Shown here one piece after another: positions 34,712-43,589 of a DNA stretch of 64,000 nt. The DNA lies in assembly GCA_049585195.1 (NCBI GenBank), contig JBAUZG010000326.1:16195-80194 (forward strand), written 5' to 3'. Source of the DNA: KBS-96 sp049585195 (lineage in GTDB: Bacteria > Acidobacteriota > Terriglobia > Bryobacterales > Bryobacteraceae). The notes beneath the pieces were generated by a model. The model was given only the letters and a program-made list of their open reading frames with translations, did no database searches and was not told the DNA's origin. Numbering within the stretch: position 1 is the stretch's first letter; each line of letters begins with the position of its first letter. The translations under genes were made by a program, and so were the position numbers.

Positions 34712-34760
34712 GCGGTGGGAAAGTGGGAAGCCTGTGGTTGGCTTTCCCCTTTCCCACCGC
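34712..34760. repeat. Long inverted repeat in the decay zone
   Basis: GCGGTGGGAAAG (34712-34723) is perfectly complementary to CTTTCCCACCGC (34749-34760). The pairing continues imperfectly inward, so a stem of about 20 bp with a few mismatches is possible. No coding potential. Confidence 0.55.
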
Positions 34761-34861
34761 CCGTCGCGGCTGAGGGAATGTGGGAATCGCGCAGCGATTT
34801 CCAAGGCCTGTGGGCGCGGAGGGAAACCTGCTTCTGGTTTTCCTCGGCGTCCCTAGGCTGT

Positions 34862-36137
34862 CAGTTCCTCAGCCGTCCTCATGCGCTCCGATTTTCCTTG
34901 AGTTCGGCGAACAGCTTGCGCTTGGCTTCCTGCATCTGGCGAGCGGCCTGACTGTCGCTGAGCCGGTTGGCTTGCCGCTCCAGTTCCGTAGGTTTGACTC
35001 CCGGCTTTAGATAGCCAGTGAACTGCGGCACCTGTTGCAGCAGTTCCCAAGGTGTGGCGTAGCGCCGGTATACCCGCCGCTGTTTCCCTTTCTTATCCGT
35101 TGTGATCTCCGGTATCACCGCACGGCCGATGAAAGTTGAGATATGGGTTCAAATGCTCGCGGTAAAAAGTCATTATGGCTGTTGCCTGGCTCGCGGCGAT
35201 GTAGCCGTAGCCCATGTGTTTGCGGATCACTGCCGCATTTTTCGATTCCACAAGGCCGTTATCGTTGGAATGGCGCGGCCGCGATTTGGTCTGCTCGGCC
35301 AATAGCTTATTCAGCAATCGCGCCACCGTGTGATTGATGAACTCACTGCCGTTATCGGAATGAAAGCCCAAGATTCGGAATGGAAACTGCGCCAACATGT
35401 TTTCCAGCACCGGAATCAGCCACTGTTCTCCGATCTGCACGCTGGCGCCCACCACTTGCCATTGCGTGACCTCGTCGACAGCGTTGATGTGATACACGCC
35501 TTTCACCCCATCCAGATCCCCCTGATGCACCGTGTCCACGCGCAAGTAGCCAGGCTTGCCTTGCGGGTCCGGCCGGCGACGTTCTCCGATGGCCACCTGC
35601 ACCGGCCGGGTCTTCTCATATCGCAGCCCCTTCTCGCGATAGCTGCGGCTCTTGCGCAAGTTGTAGAGATGCGCCACCGAGATTCCAGCCAGCCGCTCGA
35701 AACGCTTGTCGCCATAGTGCTCAAACTCGCGCTGCAGGATCTGCCGCGTCGCTGGCCCGCTGAGCGTTTCGTGCGCTTCGTCCACTTCCACCAGCAGTGC
35801 CCCACGTCGGCGTTGCTGTAATGCTGCGCGAACCGATGCCGCCGGTAAGGGCGCTCTGGCACCGTTCCTGTTTCCACATAAGCGGCAATCAGTCGTGTGA
35901 CCTGCGCCCGGCTGAGCCCGGTCATCTTCTGCACGTACCGCCGCACTAGCCCCTTCACTTGTTTGCTCTGCTTCCAGTACTCCTGTTCACAAAGCGTGCG
36001 GCTGATCCAGGCATATACTTCCGACCGCTTGGCCGCCTCAAACTGCACTTCATCTGTTGCTTCCAGAAAGGCCCGGATCTGTTCCAGGCTCAATCGCTCC
36101 CCATTCCTCATGCTGACGTTCAATCCTCAGCATGCGG
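34862..36137 (-). mobile_element. Degenerate insertion sequence with DDE integrase-core transposase
   Basis: A single-transposase element; ends are estimated because no clean terminal inverted repeats or target duplications are visible. Small hairpins lie at both borders: GGCTG-loop-CAGCC near 34857-34875, and CATGCTGA-loop-TCAGCATG at 36111-36136. Both contain a CTGAGGA-like stretch on the minus strand. The transposase is broken in two places, so the copy cannot move by itself unless the frameshifts are sequencing errors. Confidence 0.7.
34879..36123 (-). pseudogene. Transposase (rve/DDE integrase core), two frameshifts
   Basis: Three frames in order encode one transposase of about 410 residues. 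Part 1 (36123 to about 35810): MNVSMRNGERLSLEQIRAF and a helix-turn-helix region (MTGLSRAQVTRLIAAYVETG) to HRFAQHYSNADV. Part 2 (to about 35122): LLVEVDEAHETLSGPATRQ, LAGISVAHLYNLRKSRSYRE, and the integrase core with RVDTVHQGD (first Asp), FHSDNGSEF (second Asp) and NDNGLVESKN (Glu). Part 3 (to 34879): IPEITTDKKGKQRRVYRRYA to the end. Frameshifts fall in GTGGGG near 35810 and in TGCGGTGAT near 35122. All catalytic residues survive, so decay is recent. I recognise the layout as an integrase-catalytic-region family but cannot name the IS. Confidence 0.8.
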
Positions 36138-36596
36138 AACCACCTCCCCCAATCCTTCAGGCTCATCTTGCGTTAGAATCGAACCCCTCTTTCAGGCTCA
36201 TCTTGCATTGGACAAGACTGCGACTCGCCCTCGACCGCGATATGCCTTATAATGAGGGGGTCATTCTCGTAGGGACGGCCGGTGTTCCTTTTTCGTTGTT
36301 TCGAGGAGGAACCAAATCCGATTCGCCTCAGCCATCTCATATTCGTGCACACTTTATTTCAGCGACGCCTCGGAGAGGTGTTGGAAGAAGCAGCGAGAAC
36401 CAAGCGCGTGCATTCGTGAGAAGAGGCTTTCCGGACTTTGAACAGGCGATCACACGACAATTGGCGTCACAGAATAAATTGAGCCGGTGAGAGTTTTTGC
36501 GCGGTCGCAAAAACTCTGTCATACCCTGACGGCCGCACAACAAACAGGTGCGGAATTGGTCGCTATACGGCAGATAGCCAGAAAAGGATCAGCTTT
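36138..36596. other. Intergenic region upstream of the PAS kinase
   Basis: No supported gene in 459 bases. Two copies of TTCAGGCTCATCTTGC lie at 36156-36171 and 36191-36206. A TATAAT-like sequence occurs near 36246. Open frames that cross from inside the insertion sequence have no recognisable domain. A ribosome binding site (AAAAGGA) precedes the kinase start at 36597. Confidence 0.5.
36156..36206 (+). repeat. Two direct repeats, 35-base period
   Basis: The 16-base unit TTCAGGCTCATCTTGC is present exactly at 36156-36171 and 36191-36206, followed by GTT or ATT. It lies just outside the insertion sequence border. Confidence 0.7.
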
Positions 36597-38915
36597 ATGA
36601 AATCGATGGCGAGTGGGATCAGCCATCTCGGCTTTGGAGCGGAGCACGAGGCGAGGCTTTATCAATTGTTGGTCAAGGAGCTGACCGAATACGCCATATT
36701 CTTTGTAAACCCCAATGGAAGGCTGGCCAGTTGGAACAGCGGTGTTGAGCGCATCCTTGGGTACCCCGAAGACGAATTTCTGGATCAGCCTTTCTCGATC
36801 CTGTTCACACCGGAAGACCAGCTTGCCGGTATCCCGGAACAGGAGCTCGCCGGGGCGGAAGAACACGGAGTCGCATCCGACGAGCGGTGGCACGTCCGGA
36901 AAAGCGGGGAGCGGTTTTTCGTAAGCGGCCTGGTGATCGCGGCACACGGCAAATCCGGGGAAGTCGTCGGCTGTACGAAAATCATGCGTGACCATACCGG
37001 CCGCAAGCAGGCTGAGGAGCGGCTGGAAGAGGCGTATCGCAAGCACAAAGAACTCGCCTGCGCTTTAGATCTCACCCACATGATCATTCGGGATAGCGAC
37101 GGCAAAATCCGGCTCTGGACACAAGGAGCTCAGGAATTATATGGCTGGACAGCCCACGAGGCCCTGGGCGCCGTCTCATGGGAATTGCTGAATACCGAGT
37201 TTCCGGAGCGCTTGGAGGAGATTACGGACAAACTTCAACGAGAAGACCGCTGGCAAGGAGAGCTTAAACGCCGCTCGAAAGGCGGGCGGGAAATTTTCGT
37301 TGCCAGCCATTGGGTGGCGCACTATAACGACGCGGGCGAAATGCTCATCATTGAAGTGAACAACGATATAACAGAGCGCAAAACCGTAGAAATGGCACTG
37401 CGCGAAAGCGAGGAGACTACCCGAGCGCTCCTCGAATCGGCGGCGCAAGGCGTCATCGGCGTGGATGCCGATGGCAAGATGACGATGGTTAATGCCATGG
37501 CAGAGAAGCTGTTTGGCTATCAGCGAGAGGAATTAGTGGGCCAACCCATCGAAATGCTATTGCCGGAAGGAGTGAGGCATCAACACGTAGGGCATCGTGC
37601 AGACTACTTCAGCAAACCCCGGACTCGGCCGATGGGCATCGGCCTGGACTTAAAAGCTCGCCGCAAAGACGGCACCGAGTTCCCAGTCGAAATCAGCCTG
37701 AGTCATATCGAAACGCGGCGCGGGCCACTGGCGGTCAGTTTGATCACGGACATTACCCAGCGGAAACAGGCCGAAGAAGCATTGGCCAGCCAAGCCGAAG
37801 AGCTCCGCTGCACGAATGAGGAACTGCGTGAAAGCGAGGGGACGCTCCGGGCGCTGTTGGAATCGGCTGCGCAAGGCGTCATTGGTGTGGATGGCCAAGG
37901 CAAGATGACGATGGTTAATGCCATGGCGGAGAGGTTGTTTGGCTATCGGCGAGAGGAATTGGTGGGTCAACCCATCGAAATGCTATTGCCCGAAGGAGTG
38001 AGGCATCAACACGTAGGACATCGTGCAGACTACTTCAGCAGGCCCCGGACTCGGCCGATGGGCATCGGCCTGGACTTAAAAGCTCGCCGCAAAGACGGCA
38101 CTGAGTTTCCAGTCGAAATCAGCCTGAGTTATATCGAAACGCAGCGCGGGCCACTGGCAAAATGTTTGATCACTGACATCACCCAGCGGAAAGAAGCAGA
38201 GAAAGCGCTAATCATCCATGCGGAAGAGCTCCGGCGCGCGAATGAGGAACTGTCGCAATTCGCGCAAGTCGCCGCGCATGACCTTCAAACACCATTACGA
38301 AATATCAAGACTTCCGCCGAGTTCATGGCCAAACGCTACCAGGGCCAACTGGATCAAGCTGCCGATCAATTCATACAGTACATTGTGGGCGGCATCGATC
38401 AGATGCAAGAGCTGATTGAAGCATTGCTGACTTACGCTCGTGGGGGCGAGGAATCTGTTAGGAAAGATTCCGTGCAGGTCTCGACTGTCATTGAGACGGT
38501 GCTTGCAAATCTGAACTCGGAGATCGAGAAAACAGGAGCAGAAGTCACATGTAAAGCGCTGCCTGTCGTCGAAGGGGACGTTGTGCAGCTTTCGCAGCTT
38601 TTCCAAAACCTCATCGGGAATGCGATGAAGTACCGCAGCAAGGAGCCGCCGCGAATCACTATTTCAGCGCAAAAGAAGGACCAGAAATGGATTTTTTCGG
38701 TGCGCGACAACGCTGTAGGAATTGCATTTGAGCACCGCGAGCGCATCTTCGCCCCGCTGAAGCGCCTGCACGGTCCAGAGATTCCAGGGAGCGGAATTGG
38801 GCTTGCCATTTGCAAGAAGATTGTCGAGCGTTCGGGCGGACGTATCTGGGTGGAGTCGCAAGTAGGCCAAGGTTCCACCTTCTATTTCACACTCCCCTTC
38901 GCTACGAAGGCATAA
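36597..38915 (+). CDS. Cytoplasmic PAS-domain sensor histidine kinase (four PAS domains)
   Basis: A 772-residue kinase with no membrane segment or signal peptide. PAS1 is about residues 20-145 (YAIFFVNPNGRLASWNSG), PAS2 about 150-265 (LDLTHMIIRDSDGKIRLW), and PAS3 (about 269-395) and PAS4 (about 411-537) are near-identical (LLESAAQGVIGVD, MVNAMAEKLFGY). The phosphoacceptor is H561 in AAHDLQTPLRNI, followed by an HATPase domain (N box LFQNLIGNAMKYRS; G2 box GSGIGLAICKKIVE). The G1 box reads DNAVGI, with Ala where Gly is usual. No response regulator is adjacent, so its partner is unknown. The HDLQ-type H-box recalls phytochrome-like kinases, but no chromophore domain is present. Confidence 0.9.
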   Translation: MKSMASGISHLGFGAEHEARLYQLLVKELTEYAIFFVNPNGRLASWNSGVERILGYPEDEFLDQPFSILFTPEDQLAGIPEQELAGAEEHGVASDERWHVRKSGERFFVSGLVIAAHGKSGEVVGCTKIMRDHTGRKQAEERLEEAYRKHKELACALDLTHMIIRDSDGKIRLWTQGAQELYGWTAHEALGAVSWELLNTEFPERLEEITDKLQREDRWQGELKRRSKGGREIFVASHWVAHYNDAGEMLIIEVNNDITERKTVEMALRESEETTRALLESAAQGVIGVDADGKMTMVNAMAEKLFGYQREELVGQPIEMLLPEGVRHQHVGHRADYFSKPRTRPMGIGLDLKARRKDGTEFPVEISLSHIETRRGPLAVSLITDITQRKQAEEALASQAEELRCTNEELRESEGTLRALLESAAQGVIGVDGQGKMTMVNAMAERLFGYRREELVGQPIEMLLPEGVRHQHVGHRADYFSRPRTRPMGIGLDLKARRKDGTEFPVEISLSYIETQRGPLAKCLITDITQRKEAEKALIIHAEELRRANEELSQFAQVAAHDLQTPLRNIKTSAEFMAKRYQGQLDQAADQFIQYIVGGIDQMQELIEALLTYARGGEESVRKDSVQVSTVIETVLANLNSEIEKTGAEVTCKALPVVEGDVVQLSQLFQNLIGNAMKYRSKEPPRITISAQKKDQKWIFSVRDNAVGIAFEHRERIFAPLKRLHGPEIPGSGIGLAICKKIVERSGGRIWVESQVGQGSTFYFTLPFATKA

Positions 38916-39027
38916 AGAGGAGCGCTCATCGATCAGGCGGGCACATCTGACAATCGAATCCACTCGGAGAGTATTGCGAACACAGGTCCTGCGGTCGTTC
39001 GCCTTGGTTCTGTCATCTGAGTGAGCC

Positions 39028-41661
39028 CTACGCTTCGTGGCGCAACGCTACAACTGGCTCTACTCTTCCTGCTCGAACAGCAGGCAACCAGGCTGCCAGG
39101 AGGGAAATCAGGAAAAGCGCGAATACAACACCGATGGCAGAGGTTGCATCAAAAGGGGTAGCGGCAAAAACCTGGAATCGCACGACCTGTTCAAGGGCTA
39201 CGCTAGCGCCCAATCCAATAACAAGCCCCAGCGCTGACACTCTGGCCACCATGCGCAGCACCAGTGCTAAAACATCCCGCCGGCTGGCCCCTAAGGCTAG
39301 GCGCACGCCAATTTCGTGAGTTCGTTGCGCCACGTCGTAGGAGATGACGCTGTAGATGCCCGCTGCGGCAAGAGCCAAGCCTAACCCCGCAAAACAGCTA
39401 AACAATGCCATGTTGAAGCGGGGCTCAACCGTCTCGAAACCCAGGATCTGCTGGAGAGTGACGGGATGACCAAGCGGAATGTCCTTGTCGATTTCGCGAA
39501 CTCGTTGGCGAACTGCATTCAAGATCTTCAGAGGCTCGTCAACTGTCCGAATCGCGAGCCGTCGCTCGGAGGGAGCAAGTAATGTATAGGGAACGAAAAC
39601 AGCCGGAAGAGTGACGTCGCGCAACCCCTGGTTCTTTGTGTCGCTAATAACGCCGACGATTGTTACCTCGGGATTACTCGCAGTTGACGCCAACACTTGC
39701 GGCGATCCGGGGTTCGATAACAAATCAATTTTCATGCGCTTGCCAACGGGATTTTCGTTAACTGGCCACAGCTTAGCGGCCGCCTCGTTAATCAAGGCGA
39801 GATGTTCGGCATTCGCGACTTCTTGCGAGGTCAGTTGCCGGCCGCGTTTGAGTGGAATCCCAAGAGTTCGCAAGTAATCGCTGCTGATCAGGCCAACGAC
39901 AATACGTTTATCTTCGGCCTGGGGCTGTCCCTCCAACGAGTAGAAAGATCTTGGCCCGCCGAATGGCATTCCGCCGTTTCCGATCGCGGCCGATTCCACG
40001 CCAGGGAGACTCGTCACGTTTTCGAGCAACTCCCTATCGAATGCATTGCGCTGTTCGAGGGTTTGGTAGCGCTTCGGAGAGAGCGGCACGTCCACCATCA
40101 CCGTCTTGTCCGGCTGGAAGCCCGGATTGATCTTCAGAAGATCGGCAAAGCCGCGAATCGCGAGAACGGCGCCAGCTAACAAAATAACCGACAGTGCGAC
40201 CTCCGTAATGACGAGCCAAGTACGCATCGCCTGCCCTTTGACACTGGCGCCCGCGCCTCGTCCGCCATCCTTTAAAGAGTCGGTAAGGTCGGGGCGGGAA
40301 CAGCGGATTGCCGGCGTCAAGCCAAACAGGATTCCGGTTAGCACCGACACTATCAACGAGAACAAAAGTACGGAGCCGTTTACCGTAATGCGCGCCTCGT
40401 TCGGAATATAGTCCTCCGGAATAAACATCGCGATGATACGGATAGCTCCGAGAGCGAAAGCAACACCGAGCGCGCCGCCAAAGAGCGAGAGCAGGACGCT
40501 TTCGGTCAACAATTGCCGGATCAGCCGAGCTCGACCAGCTCCCACTGACAGGCGTACGGCGATTTCTCGTCTCCGAGTAGTCGTGCGCGCAAGTTGCAAA
40601 TTGGCGACATTCACGCAAGCGATTAGTAGCAGAAATCCGACAGCGAGCGATAACAAGTGCAGACTCGAAGCCATTTCGCCACTAGCCTCTGTGATATCCA
40701 TGTAGTTCAGCAATTGAGTGCGAAAGCCGCCCCTCGGAAAGTTTCGCGGCTTCTCAGAAGCTAGGTGCAAGTTCAAATTCTGCAGCTGTTCCTCCGCGGC
40801 TTCTTTCGAGACACCTGGCCGCAACCGCATGATGACGTTGATGGAGCTTTCGTCTCTCAAATTCATACCCATTGGTAGCCAGAAGGCTTCATTGGTGTAC
40901 CAGCCGAACCGTGGCGGCATAACTCCAATCACGGTATGTGGCACGTCATTTAGCACCAATTTCTTCCCGAGAGCGCTAGCTTGGCCATTGAATGTCTGCT
41001 GCCAAAAGCGATAGCTTAAGACCACGACTGGCGCCGGTTCGCCATCTGGGCTAACGTCGAAAGGCTGAATTGTGCGGCCAATTAGAGGTGGCACGCCGAT
41101 AAAGTGGAAGGCGCCACTTGTGAGGAGAATTCCGAAGAATTGCTGCGGGCTGTTCTCGCCAGTCATCAGGACCTGCTCGAATGTTGTGGCCATCACCTCG
41201 CCGAACGCCGGCAGCTTTTGAATCTCTGTAAATTCGCGACGTGAATAAGAGTGCCACCCGCTTGGCCGTTCCTTAGGCGCGAGAACCGCAGGAGCCCAGA
41301 TTTGATCCGGTTTGGCATAAGGATAGGGCGCAATTAGAACGCCGTAAATCACGCTAAACAGCGATGTGCTGACGCCTATTCCCAACACCACTGATATGAG
41401 AGCAACCGCCGTGAAGCCGCGGCTCCGGGCAAAGCCGCGCAGTGCGTACCGAATGTCTTGCCAGAGCCGTTCGACCCAGATCCAGCCCCAGAGTTCACGC
41501 GAATCTTCCTTGGCCAGGGTGAGATTGCCAAACTTCCGCAACGCGGCATAGTGAGCTTTTGGAGGTGACATCCCTGATTCAATGTTTTGTTGGGTCTCGA
41601 ACTCGATGTGCTTCTTTATCTCGTCGTCGAGTTGTTCGCCACGGCTCTTCCACCAGTTCAC
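39028..41661 (-). CDS. ADOP-type FtsX/MacB-like permease, second copy
   Basis: An 877-residue protein from a GTG start with AAAGGAG eight bases upstream. Same plan as the protein at 4586: soluble N-terminus (LDDEIKKHIEFETQQNIESG), first helix (FTAVALISVVLGIGVSTSLFSVIYGV in sequence), periplasmic core, FtsX helices (VGFLLLIACVNVANLQLARTTTRRREIAVRLSVGA region), then a repeat ending AVRAGRVEPVVALRHEA. The two ADOPs are clearly paralogous but diverged throughout, so they are not a recent duplication. It follows a PadR gene by 15 bases on the same strand. Substrate unknown. Confidence 0.9.
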   Translation of the reverse strand: MNWWKSRGEQLDDEIKKHIEFETQQNIESGMSPPKAHYAALRKFGNLTLAKEDSRELWGWIWVERLWQDIRYALRGFARSRGFTAVALISVVLGIGVSTSLFSVIYGVLIAPYPYAKPDQIWAPAVLAPKERPSGWHSYSRREFTEIQKLPAFGEVMATTFEQVLMTGENSPQQFFGILLTSGAFHFIGVPPLIGRTIQPFDVSPDGEPAPVVVLSYRFWQQTFNGQASALGKKLVLNDVPHTVIGVMPPRFGWYTNEAFWLPMGMNLRDESSINVIMRLRPGVSKEAAEEQLQNLNLHLASEKPRNFPRGGFRTQLLNYMDITEASGEMASSLHLLSLAVGFLLLIACVNVANLQLARTTTRRREIAVRLSVGAGRARLIRQLLTESVLLSLFGGALGVAFALGAIRIIAMFIPEDYIPNEARITVNGSVLLFSLIVSVLTGILFGLTPAIRCSRPDLTDSLKDGGRGAGASVKGQAMRTWLVITEVALSVILLAGAVLAIRGFADLLKINPGFQPDKTVMVDVPLSPKRYQTLEQRNAFDRELLENVTSLPGVESAAIGNGGMPFGGPRSFYSLEGQPQAEDKRIVVGLISSDYLRTLGIPLKRGRQLTSQEVANAEHLALINEAAAKLWPVNENPVGKRMKIDLLSNPGSPQVLASTASNPEVTIVGVISDTKNQGLRDVTLPAVFVPYTLLAPSERRLAIRTVDEPLKILNAVRQRVREIDKDIPLGHPVTLQQILGFETVEPRFNMALFSCFAGLGLALAAAGIYSVISYDVAQRTHEIGVRLALGASRRDVLALVLRMVARVSALGLVIGLGASVALEQVVRFQVFAATPFDATSAIGVVFALFLISLLAAWLPAVRAGRVEPVVALRHEA

Positions 41662-41676
41662 GCCCGGCTCCTTTCG

Positions 41677-42036
41677 CTATTTGCCCTGCTCTGGCAGGGG
41701 GCTTAGAATGCGTGCAATCGCTTCTGAAAACCTCTGCCATTTAGAAGTTTCGGCGAATAATTTCTTCCGGCCCGCTGCGGTTATTCGGTAGAAGCGGGCT
41801 TTCCGATTGTTCTCAGAAACGCCATCGCCAGCGATAATCAGTCCCCGCTTCAAGAGACGCTGCAGTGCCGGATAAAGCGAGCCATGCCCAACCTGCAATA
41901 CCTCTTCCGATCGGCTTTCTATCGACTTGGCGATGGCATGCCCATGCGCCGGTCTGAGCAGCAACGTTTGCAAAATCAAGAGATCAAGCGTACCCTGCAG
42001 AAGCTCAAGTTGGTTGCCTGGATTTCTAGTCGCCAT
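41677..42036 (-). CDS. PadR family transcriptional regulator, second copy
   Basis: A 119-residue PadR regulator: LLQGTLDLLILQTLLLRPAHGHAIAKSI for helices 1-2, LQVGHGSLYPALQRLLKRGLI for the recognition helix, and NNRKARFYRITAAGRKKL for the wing. It resembles the PadR at 7249 in length and motifs. It lies directly upstream of the ADOP gene, so this operon probably represses itself; the perfect inverted repeat over its start codon supports this. Confidence 0.93.
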   Translation of the reverse strand: MATRNPGNQLELLQGTLDLLILQTLLLRPAHGHAIAKSIESRSEEVLQVGHGSLYPALQRLLKRGLIIAGDGVSENNRKARFYRITAAGRKKLFAETSKWQRFSEAIARILSPLPEQGK

Positions 42037-42069
42037 TCGACCTGTAGAATAACAGTATTCAGGTCGAAT
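42035..42069 (-). promoter_or_regulatory. Perfect inverted repeat over the padR start: likely autoregulatory operator
   Basis: ATTCGACCTG (42035-42044) is exactly complementary to CAGGTCGAAT (42060-42069), separated by 15 bases. The left arm covers the first two bases of the start codon. A protein bound here would block transcription or initiation. It shares no sequence with the operator candidate of the other padR. Confidence 0.6.
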
Positions 42070-42098
42070 TACAAGGGGAGAGTAAGCTGGGATTCAAT

Positions 42099-43589
42099 CT
42101 AGCAATCTAGCCCGGGCGCAAGCAAACTCCGCAGCCGGCTGACCGAGCTGGGCATTTCTTCTGGGGTCGTGCTGCCAAAGCCGAGAATGAACCCTTGTTG
42201 CGGGGCCTTGTTCAAATAGGAAGGAGAAAGAGGCCATAGCCAAAGATTTTGCTCCGCGGCGCGCGTCGAAATCTCCCGATCGGAGAGTCCTTTCGGCAGC
42301 GTCACGACAAGATGCATACCTGCTTCTCCGCCGATGACACTGAGTAGAGAGCCGAACTCGCTTTGAATGGCGCTAACAAGGGCGCTCCTGCGCTCGCTAT
42401 ACAGCAGCCGCGTTTTGCGTATGTGACGCGCGAAATGTCCTTCGTTTATAAAATCCGTGAGCACTGCCTGAAACAGGTGGGGTGGACAAAGATCCATCGC
42501 GCGGCGGACTGCTGCAAAACGTCCGATGAGATCGGGCGGAGCAACCACGTATCCGAGGCGTAAAGATGGAAACAGAGTCTTGCTGAAGGTTCCGATGTAG
42601 ATTACACGCGAGTTATGATCGAGGCCCTGCAAAGACGCGATGGGCATGTTTTCGTAACGATACTCGCTATCGTAGTCATCCTCGATGATCCAAGCGCCCG
42701 AGTCCTGCGCCCAGTCGAGCAATTGAAGACGCCGCGAGGCGCTCATGGTAACGCCCAATGGGTACTGGTGAGAGGGCGTGACATAAGCCGCGCGTGCCTT
42801 GCGGCATTTCTTAATTCCGGCCGCTACATCTAAGCCCTCGTTATCGACCGGGACAGGTATCAGGCGACAACTGGACATCATGAGGGCGTGGCGCATCAAC
42901 TCATAGCAGGGATCTTCAATCCATACGCGGTTTTCCCGGTCAAGTAGAACACGAGCAGAAATATCCAGCGCCTGTTGCGAACCGCTGACAATCATGATCT
43001 GCCGCGCTTCACAGTGCACGGCCCGCGCGGTTCTCAGATACGCGGCGATGGCTTCTCTAAAATCTTTGGAACCCATGGGGTCGGCGTAGTTGAGCGTCCT
43101 GGCGCGGGCGCTCCGGCAATGCCTCGCGACAAGACTGGACCATATTTGAAACGGAAACTGATTGAACGTCAATTGGCCTACGCTGAATGCTCCCCAGCCG
43201 TACGCCCATGGCGTACTTTCGCGGCGAGGGAGAAGTGCCGAACGGCTCGCGACAGGCCGCGGCCCTGAAGAAGCTTCGGCCACATTTGCGTTGCGGTACT
43301 CGCACGATGTCAGTTGGTCTGGCAGCGAACTGGACACGAATGTTCCCGCGCCCGGGCGGCTTTCGAAATAGCCTTCGGCCAAAAGCTGAGCGTAAGCATT
43401 GAGAACAGGAATGCGAGAGATCCCAAGTTCGGATGCAAGCGCGCGCGTTGATGGAATCTGTTGGCCGCAGCGCAAGTTGCGCCGCACGATAGTATCGCGG
43501 TAACCGTCGTAAATCTGCCTATAAAGCGGTTTCGCGGCTCTGCGATCAACGGCAATGACTGGGAAGAACCCGCCTGGTACCTTCTTCAT
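42099..43589 (-). CDS. MocR/GntR-type PLP-dependent transcriptional regulator
   Basis: A 496-residue protein: an N-terminal GntR winged helix (PLYRQIYDGYRDTIVRRNLRCG in sequence, IPSTRALASELGISRIPVLNAY) and a fold-type-I aminotransferase domain with the PLP lysine K337 in YIGTFSKTLFPSLRLGY, plus SGSQQALDISARVLLD and IIEDDYDSEYRY. MocR/PdxR regulators bind PLP and control vitamin B6 or amino-acid genes, often divergently located. The divergent neighbour (43898, DUF1223) is not an obvious target, and the downstream side is the padR-ADOP unit, so the target is unknown. Confidence 0.93.
   Translation of the reverse strand: MKKVPGGFFPVIAVDRRAAKPLYRQIYDGYRDTIVRRNLRCGQQIPSTRALASELGISRIPVLNAYAQLLAEGYFESRPGAGTFVSSSLPDQLTSCEYRNANVAEASSGPRPVASRSALLPRRESTPWAYGWGAFSVGQLTFNQFPFQIWSSLVARHCRSARARTLNYADPMGSKDFREAIAAYLRTARAVHCEARQIMIVSGSQQALDISARVLLDRENRVWIEDPCYELMRHALMMSSCRLIPVPVDNEGLDVAAGIKKCRKARAAYVTPSHQYPLGVTMSASRRLQLLDWAQDSGAWIIEDDYDSEYRYENMPIASLQGLDHNSRVIYIGTFSKTLFPSLRLGYVVAPPDLIGRFAAVRRAMDLCPPHLFQAVLTDFINEGHFARHIRKTRLLYSERRSALVSAIQSEFGSLLSVIGGEAGMHLVVTLPKGLSDREISTRAAEQNLWLWPLSPSYLNKAPQQGFILGFGSTTPEEMPSSVSRLRSLLAPGLDC

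Noticed and set aside
35897..36490. A plus-strand frame of 197 codons across the insertion sequence border
   Set aside because: Its first part is antisense to the transposase, and the rest has no recognisable domain.
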